Source: Xanthobacteraceae bacterium
Lineage (GTDB): Bacteria > Pseudomonadota > Alphaproteobacteria > Rhizobiales > Xanthobacteraceae
Length of the DNA stretch: 64,000 nucleotides
Assembly: GCA_019635635.1 (NCBI GenBank)
Contig: JAHBZB010000001.1
Location: 1,116,001 to 1,180,000 of the forward strand
Direction: 5' to 3'
Shown in pieces: positions 48,995 through 57,008 of this stretch. The position numbers and the translations under genes are program-made. Positions within the stretch are counted from its first letter, which is position 1. The number at the start of each line of letters is the position of its first letter. The notes under the pieces are model-generated. The model did no database searches. It worked only from the letters and a program-made list of their open reading frames with translations, and had not been told where the DNA came from.

Positions 48995-49603
48995 ATGAAT
49001 GCGTCCGCATCTTCCGAAATTCCCGCTGCCGAATACAAACTTTTCGTTCGTGAAGACTCGGCTCGCTTCTACCTGAAGAATCACGACGACGGTGTTTATC
49101 TTTCGCCGAAGGGCATCGGCTGGTTCGCGGGCGGCGAGGCGCGCACCCGCGACTGGGCCGCAATTAAGCGCATCAATCCGCAAATCGCGTTCATTCCGAA
49201 ACAGGGAAATATCGGAAGCTGCCGTGTCGCGTTTGCAGACGGTAAGACGCTGACGGTGTTAAGCGCTTCGAAGTGGGGCGCTTGCGACGAGGAGCGGAAT
49301 ACGGAGTACGGCCGCTTCCTGCTCGACCTGCACCGCGTGATTCCGTCGGACGTGCGCAGCACGATTCGCTTTGAAAGCGGCGTGGACAAAGGACGCCATG
49401 TGGCGATGACGGCAGTCTTTGTCATTGCCGTATTATTTTTCGTCATTCTGCCGCTTGGGCTTGCGGTTTACCTGCGGGCGCTGGAACCGTTGCTCGTCGC
49501 GCTGGCCGGGGCGGGGTTCACCTGGCCGCTCTATCGCGTTACCGAAGCTGCGCAGCCGGCGGCTTATGACCCGGCGCAGATTCCGGATAGCGTCTTTCCA
49601 TAG
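48995..49603 (+). CDS. hypothetical protein with C-terminal membrane hairpin
   Basis: The 202-residue protein has a soluble N-terminal domain of about 135 residues with alternating beta strands (EYKLFVREDSARFYLKNHDD, later GSCRVAFADGKTLTVLSASK) and two membrane helices at about 138-160 and 164-182, resembling PH-like domain membrane proteins. The family is not recognised. The ATG at 48995 lies 7 bases after the MFS stop codon, so the two are co-transcribed; the upstream frame runs over the MFS gene and was excluded. Confidence 0.62.
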   Translation: MNASASSEIPAAEYKLFVREDSARFYLKNHDDGVYLSPKGIGWFAGGEARTRDWAAIKRINPQIAFIPKQGNIGSCRVAFADGKTLTVLSASKWGACDEERNTEYGRFLLDLHRVIPSDVRSTIRFESGVDKGRHVAMTAVFVIAVLFFVILPLGLAVYLRALEPLLVALAGAGFTWPLYRVTEAAQPAAYDPAQIPDSVFP

Positions 49604-49661
49604 GTCGCCGTCTTGCTTCCGGCCGTCATCGGCCTATCTAAATCAGAACGCGGAGGCACAA

Positions 49662-49976
49662 ATGGCTGAAAAGGTCACGGTTTCGATCCCGCATAAGCTC
49701 GGCAAGGAAGAGGCGGCGCGGCGCATCAAGCGCGGCTTCGCGGCCGCGCGCGAGAAAGGCGGCGGCATGATGAATTTCGCCGACGAGACCTGGAGCGGCG
49801 ATCAGGTCACCTTCAATGTCACGATGCTCGGCCAGAGTGCCGCCGGCACTATCGACATTCACGACGATCATGTCGTGATCGACGTCACCTTGCCGTGGCT
49901 GCTCGCCAAGATGGCGGAGCAGGCGAAGGTGCTGATCGAAAAGCAGGGCAACCGGCTGCTGCTCGAAAAGAAGTAA
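49662..49976 (+). CDS. polyhydroxyalkanoic acid system family protein
   Basis: The 104-residue protein matches the small PHA-granule-associated family (PF09650): VTVSIPHKLGKEEAARRIKR at the N-terminus, then FADETWSGDQVTFNVTMLGQ and IDVTLPWLLAKMAEQAKVLI. Such proteins are linked to polyhydroxyalkanoate metabolism by genomic context elsewhere, but no PHA genes are near here. GGAGG lies seven bases before the ATG. Confidence 0.8.
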   Translation: MAEKVTVSIPHKLGKEEAARRIKRGFAAAREKGGGMMNFADETWSGDQVTFNVTMLGQSAAGTIDIHDDHVVIDVTLPWLLAKMAEQAKVLIEKQGNRLLLEKK

Positions 49977-50079
49977 GTCGTGCCGCCTGGCGGTGCGACA
50001 TGGCTGCCGCGCAAGCTTTCCGATTGCGCCCGGCGAGCGAAGGCCGCATAGCATTCTGCCTTTCTCCGGTTTCCCCTTT

Positions 50080-51297
50080 ATGCCCGGCAACACGCGCATC
50101 TTCTACGGCTGGTACATCGTGGCCGCGGTCTGTCTGATCACGACCATCGGCTCGGGGCTCGCGTTCTATAATCTTTCGGTTCTGCTGAATGCCTTTGTCG
50201 AGGAGCGGGGCTTCCCGGTCTCGCTGACGAGTGCCGCGATCGCAACTTTCTTCGTCTCGGGCGGATGCACGGGCGTCGTCGTGGGGCGGTTCATCGACCG
50301 CTTCGACGCTCGCTTCGTGATTGCGGCGAGTGCTGCGCTCGGCGCGGCCTGTCTTTATTCCGTCAGTTATCTGCAATCGACCTGGCAGCTCTTCGTATTT
50401 CATGTCGCATTCGGCGCCGCCTACGCGGGGGCAGGGCTGGTCGCGCTCACCACCGTGGTCACGCGCTGGTTCAACGCCAAGCGCGCTCTCGCCATGTCGA
50501 TCGCGTTCACCGGCCTGTCGTTCGGCGGGATTTTCGTCGCGCCCTTCGTAGCGCTGTCGATCGAGCGCGGCGGCCTTGCGAGCACGGGACCGTGGACGGC
50601 GGCCTTGTTTTTTCTCGGTATCGCGCCGGTTGCGCTGCTGGTGCTGCGCGGTGCGCCTGCGCAATACGGGCTAGAGCCCGATGGCGGCGCGGGTGTGGCC
50701 GCGGCAAACGGCGACGCGGCGAGCGCCTTGAAATTCACCTATGCGGACGCAAAACGCAGTCCGTTTTTCTATGCGGTCTCGATCTCCTATCTGTTCCTGC
50801 TTGGCGCGCAGGTCGGCGCGATCGCGCATCTTTACCGGCTCGCCAATACGCGGAGCGGCGTGGAGACGGCAGCGCTCGTGCTCGTTTTTCTCTCCTCGGC
50901 AAGTATCGTCGGAAGACTGACCGGCGGCTGGCTCACGCTGAAAATCAAGGTATGGACCTTTGCGCTGCAACTCATGGCGGTGCAGTGCGTGGCGCTGTTC
51001 GCGCTCGCTTTTACGCAAGGACGCATTTCGATTCTTGCCGCTACCGTTCTGTTCGGCGTCACGATCGGCAATTCGCTGATGATGCAGCCGCTCCTGCTCG
51101 CCGAGAAGTTCGGCACGCACGAATATGGACGCATCTATTCGATGAGCCAGTTCATCGCGATGACCGGCGTCGCCGGCGGGCCGGTGCTGATGGGCGTCCT
51201 CTACGACTGGGCCGGAAACTATGCGTCGGCGTTCGTCGCGGCGTCCGTGGTCACGCTCGCGGGATTTCTGGTTCTGCTGTTCGGATCGCGAAGCTGA
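50080..51297 (+). CDS. MFS transporter
   Basis: The 405-residue protein has twelve predicted membrane helices and starts MPGNTRIFYGWYIVAAVCLI, typical of the OFA/monocarboxylate group of MFS. Loop motifs are VVVGRFIDRFDARFVIAASA after helix 2 and VTRWFNAKRALAMSIAFTGL in the middle. It is not closely similar to the transporter at 47734 beyond the superfamily. The substrate is unknown. The ATG at 50080 is chosen because the upstream frame is Arg/Pro-rich and not membrane-like; the ribosome binding site is weak. Confidence 0.82.
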   Translation: MPGNTRIFYGWYIVAAVCLITTIGSGLAFYNLSVLLNAFVEERGFPVSLTSAAIATFFVSGGCTGVVVGRFIDRFDARFVIAASAALGAACLYSVSYLQSTWQLFVFHVAFGAAYAGAGLVALTTVVTRWFNAKRALAMSIAFTGLSFGGIFVAPFVALSIERGGLASTGPWTAALFFLGIAPVALLVLRGAPAQYGLEPDGGAGVAAANGDAASALKFTYADAKRSPFFYAVSISYLFLLGAQVGAIAHLYRLANTRSGVETAALVLVFLSSASIVGRLTGGWLTLKIKVWTFALQLMAVQCVALFALAFTQGRISILAATVLFGVTIGNSLMMQPLLLAEKFGTHEYGRIYSMSQFIAMTGVAGGPVLMGVLYDWAGNYASAFVAASVVTLAGFLVLLFGSRS

Positions 51298-51351
51298 CGG
51301 AACCAAAGTTCCGTTGCGGTGTTTCTCTCCCGATTGCCGAGGATTGAGAAC

Positions 51352-51582
51352 ATGCTTCGCTACGCGATTATCTTTTTCGTGCTGTCGCTGGTCGCGGGTG
51401 CCTTCGGGCTGACCAATATTTCCGGAATGGCGAAGCGGATTTCGATGGTCCTGTTTGCGCTGTTCTTCATCGGATTCCTGATCCTGCTCGGCTTCGCCTG
51501 GCTGGTCGCGGGCGCGATCGCGCCATCGACGCCGGCGACGACTTCGGCGCTGCCGCTCATTCTGGCAATGCTCGAAGCCTAG
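51352..51582 (+). CDS. DUF1328 family small membrane protein
   Basis: The 76-residue protein has two membrane helices: MLRYAIIFFVLSLVAGAFGL and a second near FALFFIGFLILLGFAWL, with the family's NISGMAKRISMVLFALF between. DUF1328/YtjA proteins are usually about 55 residues; this one has a 20-residue hydrophobic C-terminal extension. The function is unknown. GAGGA precedes the ATG at 51352. The 3' end overlaps the convergent DUF4112 gene by 4 bases. Confidence 0.78.
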   Translation: MLRYAIIFFVLSLVAGAFGLTNISGMAKRISMVLFALFFIGFLILLGFAWLVAGAIAPSTPATTSALPLILAMLEA

Positions 51583-51974
51583 ACGCGGCCGCTCCGCTCG
51601 AAGTGGCGGCGCAGGAGCCGCGCATTGCGGACGTTCGCGCGGAAGGCGACGTCGAAAATATCGCCGAGAACCGGAATCGCGCCGATCAGACCGTCAACCG
51701 CGATATTGCCGAGCATCCTTGCCACGACATGACCAGGCGCGCCCATGCGGCGCGCTTCCAGCACGATCAGGCAGGAAATGCCCGCGCTCACCGCGTCGCC
51801 GATGCCGGGCACGAGGCCGATCAGCGCGTCGGCGCCGAAACGGATATTGGTGCCGGGGATCAGGATGGCGGAATCCATGAAGGAGGCGAGCGCATCCAGA
51901 CGTGCCAGCCGCTCCTTGTGCGACAGGCCTTTGGTTCTATCGAACCCGCGGAAATCCTCGAATGCCCGGCTCAT
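51579..51974 (-). CDS. DUF4112 family protein
   Basis: The 131-residue protein matches DUF4112: RLARLDALASFMDSAILIPG, RFGADALIGLVPGIGDAVSA, and GLIGAIPVLGDIFDVAFRAN. Two hydrophobic segments (Gly-rich) suggest membrane association. The function is unknown. The start is the ATG at 51972-51974. It is convergent with the DUF1328 gene and divergent from panD. Confidence 0.82.
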   Translation of the reverse strand: MSRAFEDFRGFDRTKGLSHKERLARLDALASFMDSAILIPGTNIRFGADALIGLVPGIGDAVSAGISCLIVLEARRMGAPGHVVARMLGNIAVDGLIGAIPVLGDIFDVAFRANVRNARLLRRHFERSGRV

Positions 51975-52108
51975 TTAGGCTCCCTTCCAGCGCCTCACAT
52001 GGTGAGGGGTAAACCGTTCCGCAAGCACGGAGTTGCGTTCCAAAATTGTGCTGGTGTGGGCACAAAAAACTGCTATAGGCGCGGCCTCTTTTCCGAGGGG
52101 ATGCCGCC

Positions 52109-52459
52109 ATGCTGCTCACGCTGATGAAAGGCAAGATCCACCGCGCCACGGTGACGGGCGCGGACCTCAACTATGAGGGTTCGATCGGCATCGACCGCGC
52201 GTTGATGGACGCGGCGGGCTTTCTAAAGAACGAGCGCGTAGAGATATATAATGTCTCCTCGGGCGCGCGTTTCGCGACCTATGTCATCGAGGAGCCCTCG
52301 CAGTCGGGGGCGATCACGCTGAACGGCGCCGCTGCGCGGCTCGTGCAGAAGGGCGATCACGTCATCATCTGCGCTTACGCGCAGATGGACGAAGTGGAAG
52401 CGAAACGCTTCCAGCCGCGCGTCGTGCTGGTCGACGACGAAAACCGCCGCAAGAACTGA
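52109..52459 (+). CDS. panD: aspartate 1-decarboxylase (PanD)
   Basis: The 116-residue protein makes beta-alanine from aspartate for pantothenate and coenzyme A. It is synthesised as a proenzyme that cuts itself between Gly24 and Ser25 in [17 protein letters not shown], giving a pyruvoyl cofactor. The N-terminal [14 protein letters not shown] and the later [20 protein letters not shown] match the family, and the length is slightly shorter than the E. coli enzyme. PanD activation often needs a partner acetyltransferase in enterics, not expected here. Confidence 0.93.
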   Translation: MLLTLMKGKIHRATVTGADLNYEGSIGIDRALMDAAGFLKNERVEIYNVSSGARFATYVIEEPSQSGAITLNGAAARLVQKGDHVIICAYAQMDEVEAKRFQPRVVLVDDENRRKN

Positions 52460-52464
52460 CGCCG

Positions 52465-53190
52465 TTACTTCGGCGCGATCTCGAAGGTTGCGCTGACCCG
52501 CGCGCGATAGGTCAACTCGCCGCCTTCCACCGGCACTTCGGGACGCGGCGCGCTTGCCGCGCGGGCGACGAACACGTTTTGCACGCGGCCCGGAATCTCG
52601 ACCGTCGCTTCATTGAGCGTCAACACGCGGACGATTTTCAGATTCGCGGCATCGGCATATTTCTGCGCCTTTTCCATCACGTCCTTGATTGCGGCAATCC
52701 GCGCCTGCTCGATCAGCGGCGCGGGGTCGGCGACCGAAAACTGAATGTTGCGGATGTCGTTGATGCCGAGCACGACCAAGCGATCGAGCAGGGCGCCGAG
52801 CTTCGAGATGTCGCGCACGCGCATCGTCACGACGTTGTTCACCTGATAGCCGACGACTTCGCGGTTCGGCCACTTGTCGGCGCGGACGATGTCGGGCCGC
52901 AGCGAAAGGCCGGAGGTTTGCAGGTCGCGCGGCTCGACGCCATTCTCCTTCGCGGCGTTGAGCGCGGCGGCGAGCAGCCTGGAGTTTTCCGCGAGTGCGT
53001 CCTTGGCGACCTTCGCCGTGACCGCGACGCCGACCTGAACGATGGCAAGCTCCGGCTTCGCTTCCGCGATGCCCTCGCCGGACAGCGCCAGCGTCGGGAT
53101 GCGCTCCTGCGCCGGATCGGCCTGCGCCCCTTGGGACAGCATTGCGAAGCCGGCCAGAATTGCGGCGGCGACAAACCGGATCGAGACCAT
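52465..53190 (-). CDS. SIMPL domain (DUF541) secreted protein
   Basis: The 241-residue protein has a signal peptide (residues 1-24, ending SQGAQA) and the SIMPL domain: IPTLALSGEGIAEAKPELAI, then VQVGVAVTAKVAKDALAENS and IKDVMEKAQKYADAANLKIV. It is probably periplasmic or outer-membrane associated; members are linked to oxidative stress and the function is not well established. The start at 53188-53190 follows GGGAGA; the ATG two codons earlier (53196) is equally possible. It is convergent with panD, 5 bases apart. Confidence 0.82.
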   Translation of the reverse strand: MVSIRFVAAAILAGFAMLSQGAQADPAQERIPTLALSGEGIAEAKPELAIVQVGVAVTAKVAKDALAENSRLLAAALNAAKENGVEPRDLQTSGLSLRPDIVRADKWPNREVVGYQVNNVVTMRVRDISKLGALLDRLVVLGINDIRNIQFSVADPAPLIEQARIAAIKDVMEKAQKYADAANLKIVRVLTLNEATVEIPGRVQNVFVARAASAPRPEVPVEGGELTYRARVSATFEIAPK

Positions 53191-53304
53191 TGTCATCATC
53201 TCCCAATGTCGAAGACCATTCTCCAGTGGTTTCATCGCCCATTTACGGCGCGGGCATGACCGTTGTGCGGTGCGCCTTCGCTTGATAGTTTGCCGCCGCT
53301 TTCC

Positions 53305-53380
53305 GGGCCTGTAGCTCAATGGTTAGAGCCGACCGCTCATAACGGTCTGGTTCCTGGTTCGAGTCCAGGCAGGCCCACCA
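53305..53380 (+). tRNA. tRNA with anticodon CAU, probably tRNA-Ile2 (lysidine-modified)
   Basis: A complete 76-base cloverleaf is present with encoded CCA: acceptor GGGCCTG/CAGGCCC, D-loop AGCTCAATGGTTAGAGC, anticodon loop CTCATAA (CAU), and T-stem CCTGG-TTCGAGT-CCAGG. CAU can be Met or Ile2. The GGGCC acceptor and the D and T arms resemble alphaproteobacterial tRNA-Ile2, whose C34 is changed to lysidine. Its 3' part overlaps the end of the integrase gene on the other strand, marking it as the integration site of the island. Confidence 0.92.
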
Positions 53381-54579
53381 ATCTTTTCAATGCTTTGCGA
53401 CGGTGTTGAATGCACAGTGCGGTTTCCCGCCAATGATTCCGCCAATGATTGGCGTGGCTGAAGGCCAATCGCGGCGGCAGCCTCACGAAGATGCTCGGGA
53501 TGATGATGACCGTAGACGCTTTCGAGCGTCTCTTGCGTCATGCCGAGAAAGCGGCTGGCCTGCCACATCGGAACGCCAGCCTGCATCAGCCACGTAGCCG
53601 CCGTATGGCGCAGCGTGTGCGGCGTGACCTTGCCAGTTAGGCCGGCACGACGTACGGCAGTCCTGAAGCCGGTTGTGACCGAAAGAACCGGCTTGTCGTT
53701 CCATTCTACGAAATGTTGTTTCGCGATCTTCTTGCCGACCCAACGGCGCATGTGTGCGAGCAGACGAGGAGGCAACGGCACAGGTGGTTGGCGCTTCTTA
53801 GTCGCGCGAGATCCCTCTGCAAGCCGATAAAACAGCCCTTGGTCCAGGTCGACGTAAGAGCGGCCTTCGCTTCTATAGGGGGATGCAGCGGCAACAGCTG
53901 ATGCTCGGGTCCCTGTGTAAAGCGCGATCAGAATGAAGCGTGCGATATGCTGAGACGGACGCTTATCGGTGACGATCTTCCGCCCCTTCAATTGGCCGCG
54001 ATGTTGCGTTTGGATCTCTCGCGCATTCCAACAGGCGCGGATTAAGGCTGCGGCCTCGTTGCGGGTCAGCCAACGGTCGCGCGGATTTCCCTTTTGCGGG
54101 AGCGTTACGCGGACAATGCCGCGATGCAGTCCTTCCTTGCTGTGATGGTTGATGGCGGCGCGAAGGTCCTCGAGGTCTCGCCGACTACCGCCAGTCGATC
54201 CGGACCATTCGACGTAAGCGCGGCAAGTTGCGCCGTTTACGTCCGTGAGCCGCAAGGCCCCCCAGAACTCGTTGAGCCGGCGCACACGGTCGCGAGCGCA
54301 TTCCGGGCGAGCTTGGAGCGGAACACGGTCGTCCAGATAGATCGACAGAACGTCGGCGATCAGGATCTCTTCAATGTCGCGTTCTTTGCGCGCGGGCTGA
54401 TACTTTTGAGCAATGTATTCGGCAAGCTTTTGCTCGGCTTGGACAGTTTCTCTCGCAGCGCATCCTGTGGCGATATGGCGTGCGCCGTCGAGGATGAACC
54501 AGACGGCTTCGCGTCTAACGCCTCGGTCGTTCCAAGATTTGCGAAGCCAGAGTCTCGGACCTTTTGGTTTTCGCGGCAT
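53323..54579 (-). CDS. tyrosine recombinase (island integrase)
   Basis: The 418-residue protein has an N-terminal arm- and core-binding part and a C-terminal tyrosine recombinase domain with VTPHTLRHTAATWLMQAGVP, RFLGMTQETLESVYGHHHPE (box II, catalytic Tyr in SVYGHH), and the first Arg in ALYTGTRASAVAAA. It catalyses island integration and excision at the tRNA. The last 19 residues (GGPAWTRTRNQTVMSGRL) are read from the antisense strand of the tRNA and are probably not part of the folded domain. The 5' end overlaps the excisionase-like gene by 220 bases. Confidence 0.93.
   Translation of the reverse strand: MPRKPKGPRLWLRKSWNDRGVRREAVWFILDGARHIATGCAARETVQAEQKLAEYIAQKYQPARKERDIEEILIADVLSIYLDDRVPLQARPECARDRVRRLNEFWGALRLTDVNGATCRAYVEWSGSTGGSRRDLEDLRAAINHHSKEGLHRGIVRVTLPQKGNPRDRWLTRNEAAALIRACWNAREIQTQHRGQLKGRKIVTDKRPSQHIARFILIALYTGTRASAVAAASPYRSEGRSYVDLDQGLFYRLAEGSRATKKRQPPVPLPPRLLAHMRRWVGKKIAKQHFVEWNDKPVLSVTTGFRTAVRRAGLTGKVTPHTLRHTAATWLMQAGVPMWQASRFLGMTQETLESVYGHHHPEHLREAAAAIGLQPRQSLAESLAGNRTVHSTPSQSIEKIGGPAWTRTRNQTVMSGRL
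53341..53380. other. probable attachment site core (tRNA 3' half, attL side)
   Basis: By analogy with other tRNA-integrating tyrosine recombinases, the crossover lies in the anticodon-to-3' part of the tRNA. The integrase stop codon falls inside the tRNA at 53323-53325. The matching attR is not in the window, so the exact core is unknown. Confidence 0.45.
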
Positions 54580-54803
54580 AACGCTCTCATTTTCTCGATT
54601 TCTGATAGGGTGGTGTAGAGTTTTCCGGCGATACGCTCGATGACGAGTCGACCACGAGCGTGCTCGCGACGAAGCCCGGACGCGGTCATAGAGCCGTCGG
54701 GGAATGCAATCGCTGCTGCGGCTTCAAGACGAAGCGGCGTGTTTGGCAGAATCGATGCTCTGTCAATATTATAGCACTTGCTCGGCTCGCCGCTTTTTTT
54801 CAT
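54360..54803 (-). CDS. small DNA-binding-type protein overlapping the integrase (excisionase-like)
   Basis: The 147-residue protein has a central segment, AIAFPDGSMTASGLRREHAR followed by GRLVIERIAGKLYTTLSEIE, that looks like a helix-turn-helix of the excisionase/MerR-like group (insert DNA-binding helix, then a linker). Its C-terminal 70 residues share DNA with the integrase N-terminus in a different frame (54360-54579). Such int/xis overlaps occur in Hyphomicrobiales islands. The ATG at 54801-54803 is used. Both frames look real, since the integrase N-terminus is also family-like. A role in controlling excision is inferred. Confidence 0.65.
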   Translation of the reverse strand: MKKSGEPSKCYNIDRASILPNTPLRLEAAAAIAFPDGSMTASGLRREHARGRLVIERIAGKLYTTLSEIEKMRALCRENQKVRDSGFANLGTTEALDAKPSGSSSTAHAISPQDALREKLSKPSKSLPNTLLKSISPRAKNATLKRS

Positions 54804-54922
54804 TCAGCGAGCATGCGCGGTTGCAGTGCAGTTCGGCGGGACAAGTTCACTGGCAAAGGCTGAAGAAAGTGTCCCGTTTGCTAGGGTTGAATTCGACGGA
54901 AAGAGTCAGTTGGGAGGGGGAA

Positions 54923-55702
54923 TTGGCGAAATCGGTTAAGGTACTGGCTGCCCCAGGCGGATATGCCGTCCAATGGCATCCATCTGATGATCTATGGTCT
55001 CAAGCAGAGAACATTTTCGGAAAAGCTTTCAGCCCCGAACTGAGGCGCCAATTATCCGTTGCTTCAAACTGTTATTCGATGTTTGCGCCGCTCTTTTACT
55101 CTCGCACGCAAGAGCGGGTTGAGGCGACATTTAGTGCGCTCATTGAAGCTGGCAACGATGTTACTCGACTGTTCATTAGTGATGCCCGTATTTTTAGTCG
55201 TATTTTTAAAAAGGATTTCAGACCAAGACTAATCGAGGGTGTGCCCGGCAAGAAAGTTGATGAGCTAGGAGCGTTCGCAATCGAACTATCCGCAGTGCTA
55301 GTGAAAGCTCAGGAAATCGTAGACAGCCTCGATGAAAAGTACCTTCGTGAAGATGTGAGCCCGTGGGACGCCTGGATATCGTGGCTAACTCAGATCATGG
55401 ATGGGCATGGGCTTCCTACCGGCGCGGCCAATCATTCCGACAAAAGTTCTAGCGATGGTTCGCCGTCTGAGTTCGTTAGGTTGATTGCCTTGCTCTATGA
55501 AGACATTTGGAAAGAGCCATCGGAGCGACCGACGGGGTGGGCTCTCGCAAAGGCGATCAACCGTGCGCGGAAAGGCCATCCGAAGAAAATGAGCTGGGCT
55601 GATTCATGCGAGTATTGGGAACGCCGCTCTCGCTTCGCAACTCGTCTGGAAAGTCTGACTTCCATTCAAGAAGTCACTCAAGTTCCGGGACAGAAAGCGT
55701 AA
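54923..55702 (+). CDS. hypothetical island protein
   Basis: The 259-residue protein is soluble, with helical composition and no signal or membrane helix. Recognisable landmarks are WHPSDDLWSQAENIFGKAFS and LREDVSPWDAWISWLTQIMD, but I know no family. The TTG at 54923 directly follows GGGAGGGGG, a very strong ribosome binding site, so it was chosen over the longer frame from 54704, whose N-terminal part runs over the excisionase-like gene. It is divergent from the int/xis unit and could control or cooperate with it; this is a guess. Confidence 0.6.
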   Translation: MAKSVKVLAAPGGYAVQWHPSDDLWSQAENIFGKAFSPELRRQLSVASNCYSMFAPLFYSRTQERVEATFSALIEAGNDVTRLFISDARIFSRIFKKDFRPRLIEGVPGKKVDELGAFAIELSAVLVKAQEIVDSLDEKYLREDVSPWDAWISWLTQIMDGHGLPTGAANHSDKSSSDGSPSEFVRLIALLYEDIWKEPSERPTGWALAKAINRARKGHPKKMSWADSCEYWERRSRFATRLESLTSIQEVTQVPGQKA

Positions 55703-55817
55703 TTCTACTTCACGAAATTGTCCCGCCCGCCCTTTTAATAAAAGGGCATATCAAGTTCTCCGACAACTGAGAAACCGACCGGGGATTAGGCGATGCCGCC
55801 GCGGTCAAGGAGAACTT

Positions 55818-56792
55818 ATGTCTACATTCAAGTCCAAAATAAAACCCATACTCGCCACGACCCTCGAAGCCAAAAGGACAACGTGGGTGGTCGAGAATAT
55901 TTGCGCCTGCGGGAAGGTCACCGTGATTGCGTCGGAGCCTGGTGCTGGCGCGAGTCTGTTTGCTATCGACCTCATTGCTCGGGCGTCGAGTGGAGCCGAC
56001 TTTCCTCTCGCAATCGGTTCCGTAACAGCCGGCGCCGTAATGCTTCTTTCAGATGAAACAGACTTTGCTGAGTGCGGCTTGCCTCGCCTAGCGGCGGCAA
56101 ATGCTGATCTTGAGAACGTTCATTATGTTCGTTTCGATGAGGAGATCACCAAGGAGCGTCTGTCGGAACTTCTCACAACGGCGCCCTGGATCGACCTCGT
56201 AGTCCTGGACACGAGGATCGACCCAAAGTGCGACATGGTCGCTCTCATCGACGACCTTCGCGATCTCGCAGTGAAGAAAGAATTCGCTGTGTTGTTGGTC
56301 GTGAGCCTTCCACTTGGAGTCGCGCAGGCTGGTCAAATGATCTCGAAGCTTGTGCAATCGAAGGCGAGCGTTGTCAGTACGCTATGTCGCGAGGAGGGCA
56401 CGGTGCGCACGCTTGTTCCGCGCAAAAACACGCTCGCGCCTGACAACGCCGCGTATGCTTTCACAGTTTCAACGAGCGAGATGGAAGGCGGCCTTCGAAT
56501 ACCGCATATCGAATGGGAAAGTTCCGTCGCGCCAGCCGTCATTCAGAGCACGTCGCGACGTTCTTATGCCGAGCGCCGAGCGGCGTGTGCCAAGTTTGCG
56601 GCAGACAATGTGAAGGACGGCTCGCTCTCCAGAGATGTCGTGATGCAGGCGCTAGAAGCAGGTCTCAACATCGATATGGTCAACGACGAAGCGGTGAAAC
56701 TGGGCTTTGAAAAGAAACGAGAAGGTGGTGTCGGTGCAGCCGGTTACTGGGTCTGGCGCAAAGAGAAGCGATCTATCGGTAAGTCTAAGTAG
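55818..56792 (+). CDS. RecA/RepA-like ATPase-fold protein without the Walker A lysine
   Basis: The 324-residue protein has the fold of RepA/RecA-like hexameric ATPases (AAA_25): KVTVIASEPGAGASLFAIDL near residue 33, LLSDETDFAECGLPRLAAAN, then WIDLVVLDTRID as Walker B (Asp131). In the P-loop the lysine of GxGKS is Ala45, so ATP hydrolysis is doubtful unless supplied by another group. The C-terminal third (SYAERRAACAKFAADNVKDG, ending GYWVWRK) resembles a winged helix. AAGGAGA precedes the ATG. A terminator and octamers follow, then a Rep-like gene. Confidence 0.68.
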   Translation: MSTFKSKIKPILATTLEAKRTTWVVENICACGKVTVIASEPGAGASLFAIDLIARASSGADFPLAIGSVTAGAVMLLSDETDFAECGLPRLAAANADLENVHYVRFDEEITKERLSELLTTAPWIDLVVLDTRIDPKCDMVALIDDLRDLAVKKEFAVLLVVSLPLGVAQAGQMISKLVQSKASVVSTLCREEGTVRTLVPRKNTLAPDNAAYAFTVSTSEMEGGLRIPHIEWESSVAPAVIQSTSRRSYAERRAACAKFAADNVKDGSLSRDVVMQALEAGLNIDMVNDEAVKLGFEKKREGGVGAAGYWVWRKEKRSIGKSK

Positions 56793-56815
56793 TTAGCTTA
56801 CCTAACGAGGACGGA

Positions 56816-56845
56816 GGGGTCGCACGTGCGACCCCTTTTTCTTAG
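56816..56845 (+). terminator. perfect palindrome plus T-run after the ATPase gene
   Basis: An 11-base arm (56816-56826, AGGGGTCGCAC) is followed at once by its complement (56827-56837), and then TTTTTCTTAG. It fits an intrinsic terminator. A perfect palindrome beside tandem repeats and a Rep-like gene could also be a replication origin structure. Confidence 0.72.
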
Positions 56846-56856
56846 AGCATCCGAGC

Positions 56857-56896
56857 TTCTTAGCTTCTTAGGTTCTTAGCGTCTTAGCGTCCTAAT
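56857..56896 (+). repeat. five tandem octamers (consensus CTTCTTAG)
   Basis: The units are CTTCTTAG, CTTCTTAG, GTTCTTAG, CGTCTTAG and CGTCCTAA, in perfect 8-base phase, with decay towards the right. They lie 112 bases before the Rep-like start codon. The spacing is shorter than classical iterons (about 20 bases), so protein binding would be on alternate faces of the helix. Confidence 0.85.
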
Positions 56897-57008
56897 ACCT
56901 TCACCCTCGCTGTTGTTTAAAGCTTTCAGAACGCCGCCGTCAGCAAATTCCAGCATCTTGTAAATCTAACTAACCCAGCAACTCGTGAACTCTTCAAAGG
57001 AGACAAAC

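Noticed and set aside
53305-53380. Elongator tRNA-Met as identity of the CAU tRNA
   Set aside because: The GGGCCTG acceptor and the D/T arms fit tRNA-Ile2 better. It cannot be excluded fully without a tRNA classifier run on the whole genome.
56857-56896. Tandem octamers as a CRISPR array
   Set aside because: The units are only 8 bases and directly adjacent with no spacers, so this is not CRISPR. No other regularly spaced repeat was seen in the window.
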